Shown: piece after piece, positions 1-9,800 of the stretch | How positions within the stretch are numbered: the stretch's first letter is position 1 | How the letters are laid out: each line of letters opens with the position of its first letter | From: Plantactinospora mayteni | GTDB taxonomy: Bacteria > Actinomycetota > Actinomycetes > Mycobacteriales > Micromonosporaceae | Direction of reading: 5' to 3' | Length of the DNA stretch: 64,000 bases | NCBI RefSeq assembly: GCF_016862935.1 | Contig: NZ_BONX01000007.1 | Coordinates: 1 to 64,000, forward strand | The notes under the pieces: model-generated | What the model was told of the DNA's origin: nothing | Databases searched by the model: none | Seen by the model: the letters and a program-made list of their open reading frames with translations, nothing else | Translations under genes and position numbers: made by a program

Positions 1-675
1 GCCCGCCTCTACGGCGGGTCCGAGCCGTGGCACTGGGTCCTGGGCCTGCACGGCGCCCGGTTCATGGCCGGAGCCACCGGCCACCCAGCACCAACCGTGC
101 GCGCCCACCGCGACCAGGTCAACCGGCTGGCCGCCAGCCCGCGCCTGCCGCACCTGCTGGCCACCAACGAGTTCTTCGTCCGGCTGGCGTTCACCGCCCG
201 CATCGACCAGCGGGTGCGGCTGGACCGGTGGTGGTCCGAGCGGACCGCCACCACGAGGTTCATGCGCATCCGCCCGGACGGGCACGGGCTGTGGACCGAG
301 CGCGGGCGCACGGTCGGCTGGTTCCTGGAGACCGACCGGGGCACCGAACCATTGGCCCGCGTCATTGGCAAGTTGGAGGCGTACGAACGGCTGGTCGCCT
401 CCGGCGGTCCGCGGTACCCGGTGCTGTTCTGGCTGCCGGGCGCCGAGCGGGAGTCGCACCTTCAGCAGGAGCTGCGCCGCCGGCTGCCGGAGGTGCCGGT
501 GGCCACCGCCACCCACCAGATGGACCCCGCCGGGGCGGTGTGGCTGCCGGTCGACGGCTGGCAGCGGATCTCGCTGCCGGACCTGCCCAGCGAGCACGGC
601 CGCAACGTCGCGGAGAACCCCAACTGGGTCGGCGGTCAGCTCGACCTGTCCGGTCAAGACGACCTCGCGGCCTGA
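1..675 (+). CDS. Replication-relaxation family protein, 5' truncated by window edge
   Basis: An open frame enters from position 1 without a start and runs 224 codons to TGA at 673-675. An internal ATG at 64 has no good ribosome binding site and is unlikely to be the true start. The visible part includes YGGSEPWHWVLGLHGARF and a later NEFFVRLAFTAR segment, resembling the actinobacterial replication-relaxation family found on integrative elements and plasmids. That family has winged-helix character and is thought to act in element replication or mobilisation; its exact role is not known. It is the first of a same-strand series of element genes. The family call rests on recognition of the pattern and is moderately sure; the missing N-terminus prevents checking full length. 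Confidence 0.65.
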   Translation, partial: ARLYGGSEPWHWVLGLHGARFMAGATGHPAPTVRAHRDQVNRLAASPRLPHLLATNEFFVRLAFTARIDQRVRLDRWWSERTATTRFMRIRPDGHGLWTERGRTVGWFLETDRGTEPLARVIGKLEAYERLVASGGPRYPVLFWLPGAERESHLQQELRRRLPEVPVATATHQMDPAGAVWLPVDGWQRISLPDLPSEHGRNVAENPNWVGGQLDLSGQDDLAA

Positions 676-1002
676 CCTGACAACGGGCCGGCGGGCACCT
701 GACCGGAGCTGACAGCACCTGTCAGCCGGCGGCCCGACTCCTAACACCGCAGGTCACAGCCCCGCCGGGAGTTTCCGGCGCGGCTTTGGCTGTCAGGTAG
801 CGAAGCTACGGTGCCAAGCACATCTATTTGTTCCAGCACCGTCCGTCGCCACCTTCGACTCGCGCGCCCGCGCGAACACATCTTCAGCCCACCCGTTCCC
901 GGGTCGGCTGGTGTTCGCCTCGGCGTTGTCCACAGCAGTCCTTTGGCGACGGCACCGGTGTTCATCCCACCTGCCCGCATCCTGCGAAGGGAGTACCCTG
1001 CC
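676..1002. other. Intergenic gap, no gene seen
   Basis: No convincing coding region is seen. The frame of the next gene stays open upstream to 811, but codons there look random and the well-placed ribosome binding site lies just before 1003. A short self-complementary GC stretch (TCGCGCG and its complement, 860-875) is present. The end of the gap carries GAAGGGAG at 985-992, which serves the next gene. Confidence 0.5.
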
Positions 1003-1719
1003 GTGTCCACCAACACCAGCACCGCTCGTACCGTCATCGTCTGCATGCCCGCCGACACCACCATCGACTGGTTCTCCGCCTCGGAGATCCTCGACTGGCA
1101 CAACCTGCCGGCTGGCACCCCCCGCACCATGTTCCCGGTCCGCCGGCCGCGCATCATCGGCTGGTTCACCCGGTGGTCGGCTCGGCACCTGGTCCAGGCC
1201 ACGCGCCGCTTCGGCGCGGTCGTCTGGGCCGCTGGTGGCCGCAAGAGCCGGCTCGACCTGACCGCAGCGGTAACCGCCGCCAACACGGCCGCCGTCTACC
1301 GGTGGCGGACGTGGGCTCAGGTGGTCCGCACCACTCCGGTCGCCAAGCCCTGGGGTGACTACCTCGCCCAGCACAAGGCCAACCCCACCAAGGTCACCTT
1401 GGAGGAGGCCCGCCGCCGGTTCGAGGAACAGCCCCGCGTGCTGGCCATGCTGTCGTACAACTCCCACCCGGCATCGCGAGTCGAACTCGACCCGTACGAG
1501 CTGGACGCCTACCAGGCCGGGGAGGCGACCTACACGGTCGTGCACTGGCAGCAGGCCATCACCGGAGACGCGGTCGTCACCGACGACGGGCGGCTGCTCG
1601 AGCCCGCCTCACCGTCGCTGGCCGACAAGCTGCGCTTCCTGGCCGAGGCCGGCGCGTATCTGAATAAGCTGCGCCGCAGCCACCAGATCATCGCCGTCAC
1701 GGTCGGAGCACAGCCCTAA
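1003..1719 (+). CDS. Hypothetical protein of the integrative element (238 aa)
   Basis: The GTG at 1003 is chosen because GAAGGGAG (985-992) lies ten bases upstream, the spacing also used by the genes at 2811 and 3560; the frame is open further upstream to 811 but without a start context. The protein begins with STNTSTARTVIVCMPADTT and ends in VTVGAQP. No signal peptide, membrane segment or catalytic motif is apparent. I do not recognise a family. It sits between the replication-relaxation gene and another unknown protein in the element's maintenance block, so an accessory role in replication or transfer is possible but is only inference from position. Confidence 0.75.
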   Translation: MSTNTSTARTVIVCMPADTTIDWFSASEILDWHNLPAGTPRTMFPVRRPRIIGWFTRWSARHLVQATRRFGAVVWAAGGRKSRLDLTAAVTAANTAAVYRWRTWAQVVRTTPVAKPWGDYLAQHKANPTKVTLEEARRRFEEQPRVLAMLSYNSHPASRVELDPYELDAYQAGEATYTVVHWQQAITGDAVVTDDGRLLEPASPSLADKLRFLAEAGAYLNKLRRSHQIIAVTVGAQP

Positions 1720-1754
1720 CCACACCCACTCATCCATCCCACTCTCCTGTGAGG

Positions 1755-1784
1755 ACAGCCGGTCGCATCTTCGCGGCCGGCTGT
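1755..1784. terminator. Perfect hairpin after the 238-aa gene
   Basis: ACAGCCGG at 1755-1762 pairs perfectly with CCGGCTGT at 1777-1784 across a 14-base loop. It lies 36 bases after the stop codon. There is no T-run, so it may be a terminator of the GC-rich actinobacterial kind or an mRNA stabiliser. Confidence 0.5.
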
Positions 1785-1872
1785 TCGCCGTTCGAGCCCT
1801 CCAGCCGCGCCTTGACCGGGCGTGCGGATGGAGCGGCGATACTCCCCGGCCATCGCCGGGTGGCCCATTTTC

Positions 1873-1892
1873 GGCCGCCCGTCGGGGCGGCC
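1873..1892. terminator. Tight hairpin upstream of the 247-aa gene
   Basis: GGCCGCCC (1873-1880) and GGGCGGCC (1885-1892) form a perfect 8-bp stem with the 4-base loop GTCG. It lies 11 bases before GAGGAG of the next gene, so it could end transcription or act on translation. No T-run follows. Confidence 0.45.
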
Positions 1893-1918
1893 CGAACGCC
1901 CGTGAGGAGACCCACACC

Positions 1919-2662
1919 GTGCCGTACGACCCCGCGCTGACCGCCATCGCGGTCGCCACCAACGACGCCCTGACCGAACACCTGTGGCGCTACGACACCG
2001 GTGAGACCGACAGCGGCGACCCGATCGCCTACATCGCGATCGAACTGGCCCGCGCCGCGCACGACTTCAACACCACCGCCGACCTGCTGACCCGCGTGCT
2101 GGTCCATGTCGGCGAGCTGTGCCGCCGGCACACCAGCACCGTCACCGACCTGGCCACCATCTACCCGCACTCGCTGGACAGCGACACGGTCCGCCTCGTG
2201 CAGCAACTGGAACGCTTCGACGCCCAACGGGAGGCGCTGCTGAAGCTGTACGGAATGTGGCGCCGGCACCGGCACACCACCCGTGACCCTCGCTCACGGC
2301 ACCTGCTGGTCCAGCCGTACGACCCGAGCAAGGGCATGGTCGCGCTCAGCGCCGACGAGACCGGAGTCGGATGGTTCGTCGCACCGGACCAGGTCGCCGC
2401 CAAGGTGCACGGCCTGTCCGCCTACGGCGCGCTCGTCGGCGGGATCTGGCACGGCAGCGCCGGCTGGCAGGCCACCGCCTTCACCCACCCCGAGCACCGG
2501 GCCACCTGCCCGCACCTGGTCTACCCGCTGCCGCCGGCCGACACCGAGGCCGCCGCCTGCCGAGCCCTGCTGCGCTGGTGGGCGCTGCGCGACTCCGAGC
2601 AATGGCACGGCCGGACACCGGCCGAGCTCACCGCCGCCGAGCAGGCCGCGCTGGTCGCCTGA
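1919..2662 (+). CDS. Hypothetical protein of the integrative element (247 aa)
   Basis: The GTG start at 1919 follows GAGGAG (1904-1909) at good spacing. The product starts PYDPALTAIAVATNDALTEH and is predicted soluble, with a helical first half (residues about 1-125) and a tryptophan-rich second half (GIWHGSAGWQATAF, RWWALRDSEQW). The ending AAEQAALVA is alanine-rich. No catalytic motif or transmembrane segment is visible and I do not recognise the family. It lies between two other element genes on the same strand, with hairpins on its upstream side. The reading frame shows strong third-position GC bias, so it is very likely real; its function is unknown. Confidence 0.75.
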   Translation: MPYDPALTAIAVATNDALTEHLWRYDTGETDSGDPIAYIAIELARAAHDFNTTADLLTRVLVHVGELCRRHTSTVTDLATIYPHSLDSDTVRLVQQLERFDAQREALLKLYGMWRRHRHTTRDPRSRHLLVQPYDPSKGMVALSADETGVGWFVAPDQVAAKVHGLSAYGALVGGIWHGSAGWQATAFTHPEHRATCPHLVYPLPPADTEAAACRALLRWWALRDSEQWHGRTPAELTAAEQAALVA

Positions 2663-2810
2663 CCAGTGGCGCCGCTCGATCAACCCAGACCGCTGATGCA
2701 TCGCTGAACCACGGCCGACGCCCGGCCAACCCCGCGCCACCGCGCGCACCGCGGGCGTGGCCGCACGGCCATGCCCGGGATCGCCCACCGCTGAAGGGAG
2801 TCCCTCTGCC

Positions 2811-3473
2811 ATGGCCACATCACTGCACCGGCCCACGCTGACCGGCCGCCGACACCGCCCGAGCTTCGACGCCGGTCTCGTCGACCGCACCCGCTGCGGC
2901 GACCGGGCCGCGTTCGCGGAGCTGTACCAGCTCACCCTGGACGCCGTCACCCGCTATGTCGCGGTGCGGATGCGCGAACGCGACCGCGAGGCCATCGGTG
3001 ACCTCGTCCACGACGCGTACTGCTTCGCCCTTGCCGAGCCGACCCTCATCGGCGACGACCCGATCGGCTCCATGCTGCGGCTCGCGGCACGGGCGGTGAC
3101 TCGCCACCAGTGGTCCCACCGCCGCTACCTGCGAGCGGCGTACACCGTCGGCGAAGACCAGCAGACCAACCCCGCCCCGGATTCGCTGGGTTCGGCCGCG
3201 CCGACCGTGTCCGAGGCCGTGACGCGGATGACGTTCGTGCACGCCCTGGCCCGGCTCACCTCCGACCAGCGCCAAGCCATCCAGCTCCGGCACATCGACG
3301 GCTACCCCCGCGACGCCACCGCGAAGGCGATGGGCCGAACCGTCAACGCGGTTCGGCACCTCGAACGCGCCGCCATGCGCCGGCTGCAACGCCAGTTCAC
3401 CACGGCCGCCGAGGATCCCGCGCCGGACGCCGGTCGGCTGACCGCACTGGCCGGCACCACCTCCGCCCGATAG
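2811..3473 (+). CDS. Sigma-70 family (ECF-like) RNA polymerase sigma factor
   Basis: The ATG at 2811 has GAAGGGAG at 2793-2800; the frame is open from 2757 but that stretch lacks a start context. The 220-residue product has a sigma region 2-like helix (CGDRAAFAELYQLTLDAVTR, with DLVHDAYCFAL) and a region 4 helix-turn-helix (LTSDQRQAIQLRHIDGYPRD, then ATAKAMGRTVNAVRHLERAA), the order expected for ECF sigma factors. It would redirect RNA polymerase to element promoters. No anti-sigma gene is adjacent, and the region between 2 and 4 is longer than in minimal ECF proteins. A strong terminator follows its stop, so it is probably a single-gene unit. The family is fairly sure, the regulon unknown. 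Confidence 0.8.
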   Translation: MATSLHRPTLTGRRHRPSFDAGLVDRTRCGDRAAFAELYQLTLDAVTRYVAVRMRERDREAIGDLVHDAYCFALAEPTLIGDDPIGSMLRLAARAVTRHQWSHRRYLRAAYTVGEDQQTNPAPDSLGSAAPTVSEAVTRMTFVHALARLTSDQRQAIQLRHIDGYPRDATAKAMGRTVNAVRHLERAAMRRLQRQFTTAAEDPAPDAGRLTALAGTTSAR

Positions 3474-3491
3474 CCGGGCGGCCCGCAGACG

Positions 3492-3520
3492 AGCCCGACC
3501 CCAGCACCTGGGGTCGGGCT
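3492..3520 (+). terminator. Rho-independent-like terminator after sigma gene
   Basis: AGCCCGACCCC (3492-3502) pairs perfectly with GGGGTCGGGCT (3510-3520) over a 7-base loop, 19 bases after the sigma gene stop. The following bases are TTGACC, so the T-tract is minimal. Confidence 0.75.
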
Positions 3521-3559
3521 TTGACCTATCCATCAACCCGAAGAAGGGAACCGTCCGCA

Positions 3560-4624
3560 ATGGACAACCAGAAGCTCTCACCCAGCGCGAAGCTCACGCT
3601 CGACGCACTGAACGCCGGCCCCGGTAACGTGCACGAGCTGAGCGAGCGCACCGGCCGCAGCCGCTCGACCACCGACAAGGCGATCAACGACCTCGCCAAG
3701 GCCGGCCTGATCGTCAAGGTGGAAGACGGCGGCGACCCCGCCGACGGCGCCCCGGCCCGCTGGCAGCTCGCCGACCCGGCTTCCGCTGACGGCGATGCGG
3801 TCCAGCCGGAGCCGAACGGTGGCGGCGAGGCCGCCGAGCCGGACCCCGACGGGGCGGCCGAGGCCGACCCGGCGACGCCGGATGATCCGGCCAACCGGGA
3901 GGCGTCGCCGGAGCTGGCGGCAGACGCACAGCCCGCCGACGCCGGGACAAGCCCCGAAGACGGCCAGGACCGCACCGCGCTGGACGGCGAGGCTCCGCCC
4001 GACATGCAGACCGCGCCGGACGGCGAGGCCGCTGACCAGGAGCAGGCCACCTCCGACGGGGACGGCACGCCGGCCGGGGACGCCAACCCGGACGGCGAGA
4101 AGCTGGCCGAGGCGGAACCGCCGAAGTTGTGCCGCGGCTGCCAGGCCCAGATGCCGAAGATCTGCGAATGCTGCTGGCAGAAGACCCCCGCCTACTGCGG
4201 CACGTGCCGCCGCAACATGCCGCAGGTCCGGCGCGGCGAGCCCGGCGAGCCGGTCATCTTGTCCAACGGACTGCCCAAGCTGCGCCCCGGCGAGCTGGAG
4301 GCCATGGTCGAGAAGGTGATGCGGGAGCAGCCGATGCCCGCCTTCGCCGGCATCGTCGGCTGGACCGGTGGCCGCCTCGCTGTCCACATCCCCGGCCGCA
4401 GCCCCGGCGCCATGACCAACGCGATGCGCAAGTTCGCCAAGGAAGGCAAGGCCGAACTGATCGGCGACGACCCCGAGCGCTACAAGCTCATCGACGCCGC
4501 ACAGCCCGACGCCACCACCGACACCAACGGCGACACCGGCAGCGACGGCCACGGCACGGCGGGCCAGCAGGAGGCCGGGCAGCCGGACGCCGCCACCGAG
4601 CCGCAGCCGGACAACGCCGGATAG
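3560..4624 (+). CDS. Winged-helix protein with acidic linker and Cys-rich knuckle
   Basis: The ATG at 3560 follows GAAGGGAA (3543-3550). The 354-residue product has a MarR-like winged helix at about residues 5-60 (LSERTGRSRSTTDKAINDLA, a recognition helix, then a wing). A long Asp/Glu/Ala/Pro linker follows (about 75-190). Next is a cysteine cluster, CRGCQ..CECCWQ..YCGTCRR (about 191-215), that could bind zinc. A second helical domain (about 235-310) has LSNGLPKLRPGELEAMVEKV and RSPGAMTNAMRKFAKEG, which may be a second winged helix, and the tail is acidic. I infer a DNA-binding element regulator or replication accessory. Terminator-like hairpins flank the gene on both sides, so it is likely transcribed alone. 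The precise function is unknown. Confidence 0.7.
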   Translation: MDNQKLSPSAKLTLDALNAGPGNVHELSERTGRSRSTTDKAINDLAKAGLIVKVEDGGDPADGAPARWQLADPASADGDAVQPEPNGGGEAAEPDPDGAAEADPATPDDPANREASPELAADAQPADAGTSPEDGQDRTALDGEAPPDMQTAPDGEAADQEQATSDGDGTPAGDANPDGEKLAEAEPPKLCRGCQAQMPKICECCWQKTPAYCGTCRRNMPQVRRGEPGEPVILSNGLPKLRPGELEAMVEKVMREQPMPAFAGIVGWTGGRLAVHIPGRSPGAMTNAMRKFAKEGKAELIGDDPERYKLIDAAQPDATTDTNGDTGSDGHGTAGQQEAGQPDAATEPQPDNAG

Positions 4625-4654
4625 CCGCACCGCGCCACCAGTTCACCCATGGTC

Positions 4655-4694
4655 GGTGGGCCGCCCCGTGAGGGCGGCCCACCGGCCCTTTTTC
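4655..4694 (+). terminator. Strong rho-independent terminator
   Basis: GGTGGGCCGCC (4655-4665) pairs perfectly with GGCGGCCCACC (4673-4683) across a 7-base loop, followed by GGCCC and a run of five T. It lies between the winged-helix gene and the hydrolase gene, whose ribosome binding site is further downstream. Confidence 0.85.
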
Positions 4695-4724
4695 CGCTTC
4701 ACGCCCCCGGAAGGAGGCGCCGCC

Positions 4725-5561
4725 ATGCGCAAGCTCATCAGCCTCATCATCGCGCTCCTCGCCGCCATCATCGCCATCCCGCTGCTCGGCGGCGCCGCCA
4801 TCTTCGGCGGCGGCGGCACGACCTGCATCCCCACCACAGCGGCACCGGCGACAACCGCACCGGCGGCGCCGGGACCGGTCGCGCCGAGCGGACCGATACC
4901 GCCCGTCGAGGGCTGGGACGCCGAGCAACTCGGCAACGTGGCCACCATCCTCACCGTCGGCAACAGCAAAGCCGTGCCGCCGTCGGGATGGGTGGTGGCC
5001 ACCGCGACCGCCATGCAGGAATCGACGTTACGGAACCTGCCCGGCGGCGCGGACGACTCGATCGGCCTGTTCCAGCAACGGCCGTCGCAGGGGCGGGGCA
5101 CCCCGGAGCAGCTTCGCGATCCGGCCTACCAGGCGGGCAAGTTCTTCGACAAGCTCGTCACGATCGAGGGCTGGCAACAAATGCCGCTCACCGAGGCCGC
5201 GCAGGCGGTGCAGCGGTCGGCGCACCCGGACGCGTACGCCAAGCACACCGCCGAAACGATCCGCCTGGTCAGCCACGTCGGTGCGGCGCTCGGCCTGTCC
5301 ACCGTGTGGATCAACCCGTGCGGCGAGGTCTCCGCCCAGGGCTGGACGCAGCCCGTGCGTGCGCTGGTCGTGTCCGGGTTCCGGACCAGCGCACGGCCCG
5401 GCCACGACGGGGTCGACCTCGGCGCGGCCCGGCACACCACCATCGTGGCCGCCGCCTCCGGCACCGTGCAGCGGGTGCGCTGCAACGCCATCGACAGCCG
5501 CACCGGCGGCGACTGGGGCTGTCACCGCGACGGAAACCCCAATCTCACGAAGGGCTGTGGC
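4725..5561 (+). pseudogene. Lysozyme-like/M23 cell-wall hydrolase, 5' part, split by inserted element
   Basis: The ATG at 4725 follows GGAAGGAGGC; the frame is open from 4656, but that stretch is the terminator. The product starts with a membrane anchor or signal (RKLISLIIALLAAIIAIPLL). A lysozyme-like domain follows (ATAMQESTLRNLP, DSIGLFQQRPSQG), then the start of an M23 LytM domain (VVSGFRTSARPGHDGVDLGA). At codon 279 (GGC, 5559-5561) the gene is cut by a 9,946-bp insertion, and translation would run on with 73 unrelated residues to TGA at 5783. The missing 77 residues, with the catalytic HLH motif, are at 15,508-15,741. Such enzymes open peptidoglycan for conjugation or replication machinery. 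The left piece may make a membrane-anchored protein with only its lysozyme-like domain intact. Confidence 0.85.
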
Positions 5562-5564
5562 ATG

Positions 5565-5574
5565 TTGACTGCAC
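5565..5574 (+). repeat. Left end motif of nested element
   Basis: TTGACTGCAC here matches 8 of 10 bases of TTCTCTGCAC, the reverse complement of 15,495-15,504 at the right end. It is separated from the flanking gene by the 6 bases GGCATG. CTGCAC recurs at 5589-5594. These are candidate recombinase-binding arms. Confidence 0.55.
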
Positions 5575-5667
5575 CAACCAGTCGTGAGCTGCACGTGTAT
5601 CCGTCATGGACTCTCGCTCGTTCCCTCATCAATGTTCGCGGTTCGAGTGATGGGAGCGGGCGCTGCG

Positions 5668-6855
5668 ATGGGTGTGCGCGAGGAGTTGTTGGAGGGCTGT
5701 GGTGGGCTGCCGCAGCTGGGCGAGGTGGTGGCGACCGGTCGCGGTTCGCTGCCGTTCGCGTTGGTCGACTGCGCCGGTGCTGAGGTGGAGGCGGTCAGCC
5801 GGTTCCTCCGAGACTTGGCGCTGTCGGACTGCAGCCCGTTGACAGTCCGCTCGTATGCGATGGATCTGCTGCGCTGGTGGCGAATCCTGGTCGCGTTACA
5901 GGTCGACTGGCAGCAGGCGACGGCGGACGAGGTGGCGGTGATGGTGGGCTGGCTACGCAGCGCGCCGAACCCGCAGCGGCGCCCGGCTGCGGATCATGCG
6001 GCGGTCAATCCGAGGACCGGCAAGCCGCTGTTGCAGGCGGGGTATGCGCGGGCCACGATCAATCACGCGTTGTCGGTGGTGTCGGCGTTCTACACGTTCC
6101 ACGCCCAGCATGGTCGCGGGCCGGTGGTTAACCCAGTGCCGGTGTCGCCTCGGCGGAGGGCGTTGTTGTCGCATCGCGGCCCGATGGTGCCGGTGCCGGT
6201 GCGGCGGCGGGCACCGCTGCGGCAGAAGCAGCCCGATGCTCCGCCGCGGGCGATCCCGGATCTGTTGTGGGATGAGTTGTTCGCGGCGCTGTCGTGTGTG
6301 CGGGATCAGGCGCTGATGGCGCTGTTCGTGTCGTCAGCGGCGCGGGCCAGCGAGTTGCTCGGGCTGACTGGTGATCGGGTCGACTGGGCCGGTCAACGCT
6401 TCTGGGTGGTGTCGAAGGGGTCGCGGCTGGTGGAGCCGGTGCCGGCGTCGCCGCAGGCGTTGACGCTGTTGGCGTTGTACTTGGACGAGGCGGGCTTGCC
6501 CGCACCTGGGCAGCCGGTGTGGCGGACCCTGCGTGGCGAGCCACGCCCGCTGTCGTACTGGGCTCTGCGGCGGATGCTGCAGCGGGTCAACACGCGGTTG
6601 GGCACCAACTGGACGTTTCATGACCTGAGGCATACGGCGGCCACCAGGATGGCCAACGACTCAGCACTGACGTTGCCGCAGGTGCAGACGATCCTGCGGC
6701 ACCGCAACATCGCCGACACCCTGCGCTACGTACGTACCGACATCGATGAGTTGTTCAGTCGGTTACAGCAGCATTTCCGCCGTCCCCGGGTGGAGCAGAT
6801 CCGTCCGGCGGCCGGGTACGCGGCCGAGGACATGGCGGTGGTGTTCGGTGGCTGA
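5668..6855 (+). CDS. Tyrosine recombinase, TnpA-like (first of pair)
   Basis: This is a site-specific recombinase that would cut and rejoin the element ends through a 3'-phosphotyrosine. The N-terminal SAM-like domain (about residues 20-150) includes TVRSYAMDLLRWWRILVALQ. The catalytic domain shows the active-site set: Arg in SSAARASELLGLTG, Lys in VVSKGSRLVEP, HDLRHTAATRM (H-x-x-R), His in ILRHRN and the nucleophile Tyr in TLRYVRTD. At 395 aa it is slightly longer than Tn554 TnpA. ATG 5668 is chosen for its GGGAG upstream; ATG 5650 and 5584 are in frame. The stop overlaps the second recombinase start by 8 bases, so both are probably made from one transcript. All catalytic residues are present, so it should be active. 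Confidence 0.85.
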   Translation: MGVREELLEGCGGLPQLGEVVATGRGSLPFALVDCAGAEVEAVSRFLRDLALSDCSPLTVRSYAMDLLRWWRILVALQVDWQQATADEVAVMVGWLRSAPNPQRRPAADHAAVNPRTGKPLLQAGYARATINHALSVVSAFYTFHAQHGRGPVVNPVPVSPRRRALLSHRGPMVPVPVRRRAPLRQKQPDAPPRAIPDLLWDELFAALSCVRDQALMALFVSSAARASELLGLTGDRVDWAGQRFWVVSKGSRLVEPVPASPQALTLLALYLDEAGLPAPGQPVWRTLRGEPRPLSYWALRRMLQRVNTRLGTNWTFHDLRHTAATRMANDSALTLPQVQTILRHRNIADTLRYVRTDIDELFSRLQQHFRRPRVEQIRPAAGYAAEDMAVVFGG

Positions 6856-9800
6856 GCTGACCAGCACCGGTAAGGTGCGCCGCACACTGCCGGTGGATCT
6901 GTCGCTGGTCGACGGCAGCCGCTACCGCCGGGGCCGGATAGTCCCCGAGGTTCCGGCACCATCGTCGGCGGCGATGCCGCACGGGGACCTGTCGAGGGCG
7001 AGCGAGCAGCAGCTGGTCGACCTGGCCGAACAGGTATGGGCCGGGCCGCCCCGGGCATTGGCCGAGCGCCGCCGCGACCTGCGAGGGCTGCTGCGCCTTC
7101 TTGCCGGGTTCGACGGCGACACGTGGCAGCAGCGGTGGGACGGCAGCGGCTTTGTCGACGGCGGCCTGCCTCGCGAAGGGCTGGAGCCGGCGCCGCAGGC
7201 CCGCTTGATCTACGCGTTCAGGATGCTGATCAGCCTTCGTGTCATCCGGCCACGGCTGGGAGCGGTCAACCGCGCCCACGCGGCCAGCTTTGCCGAGATG
7301 TTCCGTCACGCTCAACGCGATCCGGCGCTGGACGCCTACTTCGCCGCGGTGGCCGCGTCCGGCTCCGGCAAGCTGGCACAGGCGACCGCGTTGTTCGACA
7401 TCGCGCGGGTGCTGGCAGTGTTCGGCATCCAGCTGGCGCAGCTAACCCCGGCAGGGCTTCTGGCCTACTCGTGGCAGTGCCGTGACAGCGGAACCGGGTT
7501 GTACCGCAGCGGCAACCGGACCAGCTTCTCCGCGCGGCTGGCGTGGGCGGTGCTGGCCGAGACCGGCCACTTCCCGCCCGGCACCCCGCCGACGATCAAC
7601 GCCGCCGGGCAACGCGGCCAGCTCACCGTCACCGAACTGGTCGACCAGTACCCGATCGCCAACCGCGACGTCCGCCAGCTGCTGATCGACTACCTGACCC
7701 GCCGCGAACTCGGCATGGACCACAGCACCATGCGCAACCTGGCCCGGATGCTGGCCGGCCTGTTCTGGTTGAAGATCGAGCACCTGCTACCCGGGACCGC
7801 CGACCTGAAGATCCCCGATCACGTCTACGAGCAGTGGCGGGAGGCGATCCGGCTGCGTGAGGACGGACGGGAACGGCTATCGGTCGATCCGATCCTGCTG
7901 GCGGTACGCAGCTTCTACCTCGACCTGCACACCTGGTCGGTCAGCGAACCCGACCGGTGGGCGCACTGGGTCGCGCCCTGTCCGATCTCCGGCCGGGAAC
8001 TGGCCGGCAGCGCCCGCCGCGATCGCAAACGCATCGAACGCTCCCAGGAACGGACCCGTTCCCGTCAACCCCTGCTGCCCGTCCTGGTCGCACACGTCGA
8101 GGGCCGCCTGACCCACCACCAGCAGCTACTCACCGGTGCCACCGCAGCGCAGCCCGGACAGCGGTTCACCGTGGAAGGCCGCGCCTACGAGCGGGTCTGG
8201 ACCGACTACGACCAGCAGTGGAAGGCCAACGACCCGACCCGGGCCCGCGACCTCGCCACCGGGAAGATCATCAACGTCCGTTTGATCGAAGGTGCCTGCT
8301 TCTGGGACTGGGCCCTGGTCGAGGTGCTACGACACACCGGCTGCCGCATCGAGGAAGCTCTGGAGCTGACCCAGCTGTCCATCCGCCGCTACCTGCGGCC
8401 GAACGGGGAGACGATCGGCCTTCTGATAGTCGCTCCGTCGAAGACCGAACGCGAACGGGTCATCCCCATGTCCGGTGAACTGTTCGCCGTCATCGCCGCG
8501 ATCATCCGCCGCCATCAGAACGCCACCGGATCGGTGCCGATTCTGCCCCGCTACGACTACAACGAACGCGTCCACACCGACCCGATGCCGTTCCTGTTCT
8601 CCCGCCGGCACGGCCACGCCCGGCAGGTACTGGGCCAGCACCAGGCCGTCGCGATGCTCGCCCGCCGGTGCCGCGACCTGTCCACCACCCACCCCGAGTT
8701 CGGCCACTCCAGGTTTACTCCGCACGACTTCCGCCGCCTGTTCGCCACCGACCTGGTCAACAACGGGCTGCCCATCCACATCGGCGCCGCCCTGCTCGGC
8801 CACCTCGACCTGAACACCACCCGCGGCTACGTCGCCGTCTTCGACGAGGACCTCGTCCGCCACTACCAGACCTTCCTGACCAACCGGCGCGCCCTGCGAC
8901 CAACGGAGGAATACCGGCCCGCCACCGACGACGAATGGCGCGAGTTCGAGACCCACTTCGACAAACGCAAGGTCGAACTCGGCAACTGCGGCCGCCCGTA
9001 CGGCACCGGCTGCGCCCACGAACACGCCTGCCTGCGCTGCCCGATGCTGCACGTGCACCCCGACGCCCTACCCCGCCTGGATGCCATCGAAGCCGACCTG
9101 CACGACCGCCGTGCCCGCGCCGAGGCCGAACAGTGGCTCGGCGAGATCGAAGGCATCGACATCACCCTGGACCACCTACGCCGCAAACGCGCGCAGACGA
9201 TCCGGCTCACCACCGGACCCACGATCGCGATCGGCCCACCCCACGAACCCTGCCCCGCGCACCGAGGAGACCACGATGACCACCACCCCTCACCTCAACC
9301 CCAGCCACCCCCACCACCCCCGGAGCCGGCGATGACACCCCTCCGCATCGGCGTCGCCGCCGGCCTCGGCGGCCTGCTGCTACTCATCTGCACCCCCGTG
9401 CTGCTGATCGGCGCCGTCGCCAACGCCTGCATCCCACCGACCACCGCGACATCGGCAATCACGACACCGAGCACCGACCTGAACGACCTGGACGCGCGGC
9501 AGGCCGCCAACGCCGCCACCATCCACCAGACCTCCATTCAACTCAAGCTGCCCACCCGAGCCGCGGTCATCGCCACCGCGACCGCGATACAGGAAAGCAA
9601 CCTGCGCAACCTCGCCAACAGCAACGTGCCCGCCTCACTCCAGCAACCACACGAAGGCATCGGACACGACCACGACTCCGTCGGCCTGTTCCAACAACGC
9701 CCCCTGCCACCCGACGGCGACGGCACATGGGGCACCGTGGCAGAACTCATGACCCCCACCACCGCGGCGACCAAGTTCTACCAAAAAATGATCACCATCA

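Noticed and set aside
3110-3559. Upstream extension of the winged-helix gene frame
   Set aside because: It runs through the sigma gene and its terminator; the ATG at 3560 has its own ribosome binding site.
5553-5557. GGCTG at 5553-5557 and 15,505-15,509 as a 5-bp target duplication
   Set aside because: The paralogue aligns as G-C-G-Y-Y, so the GGC at 5559 is the true junction; GGCTG repetition is incidental to the codons.
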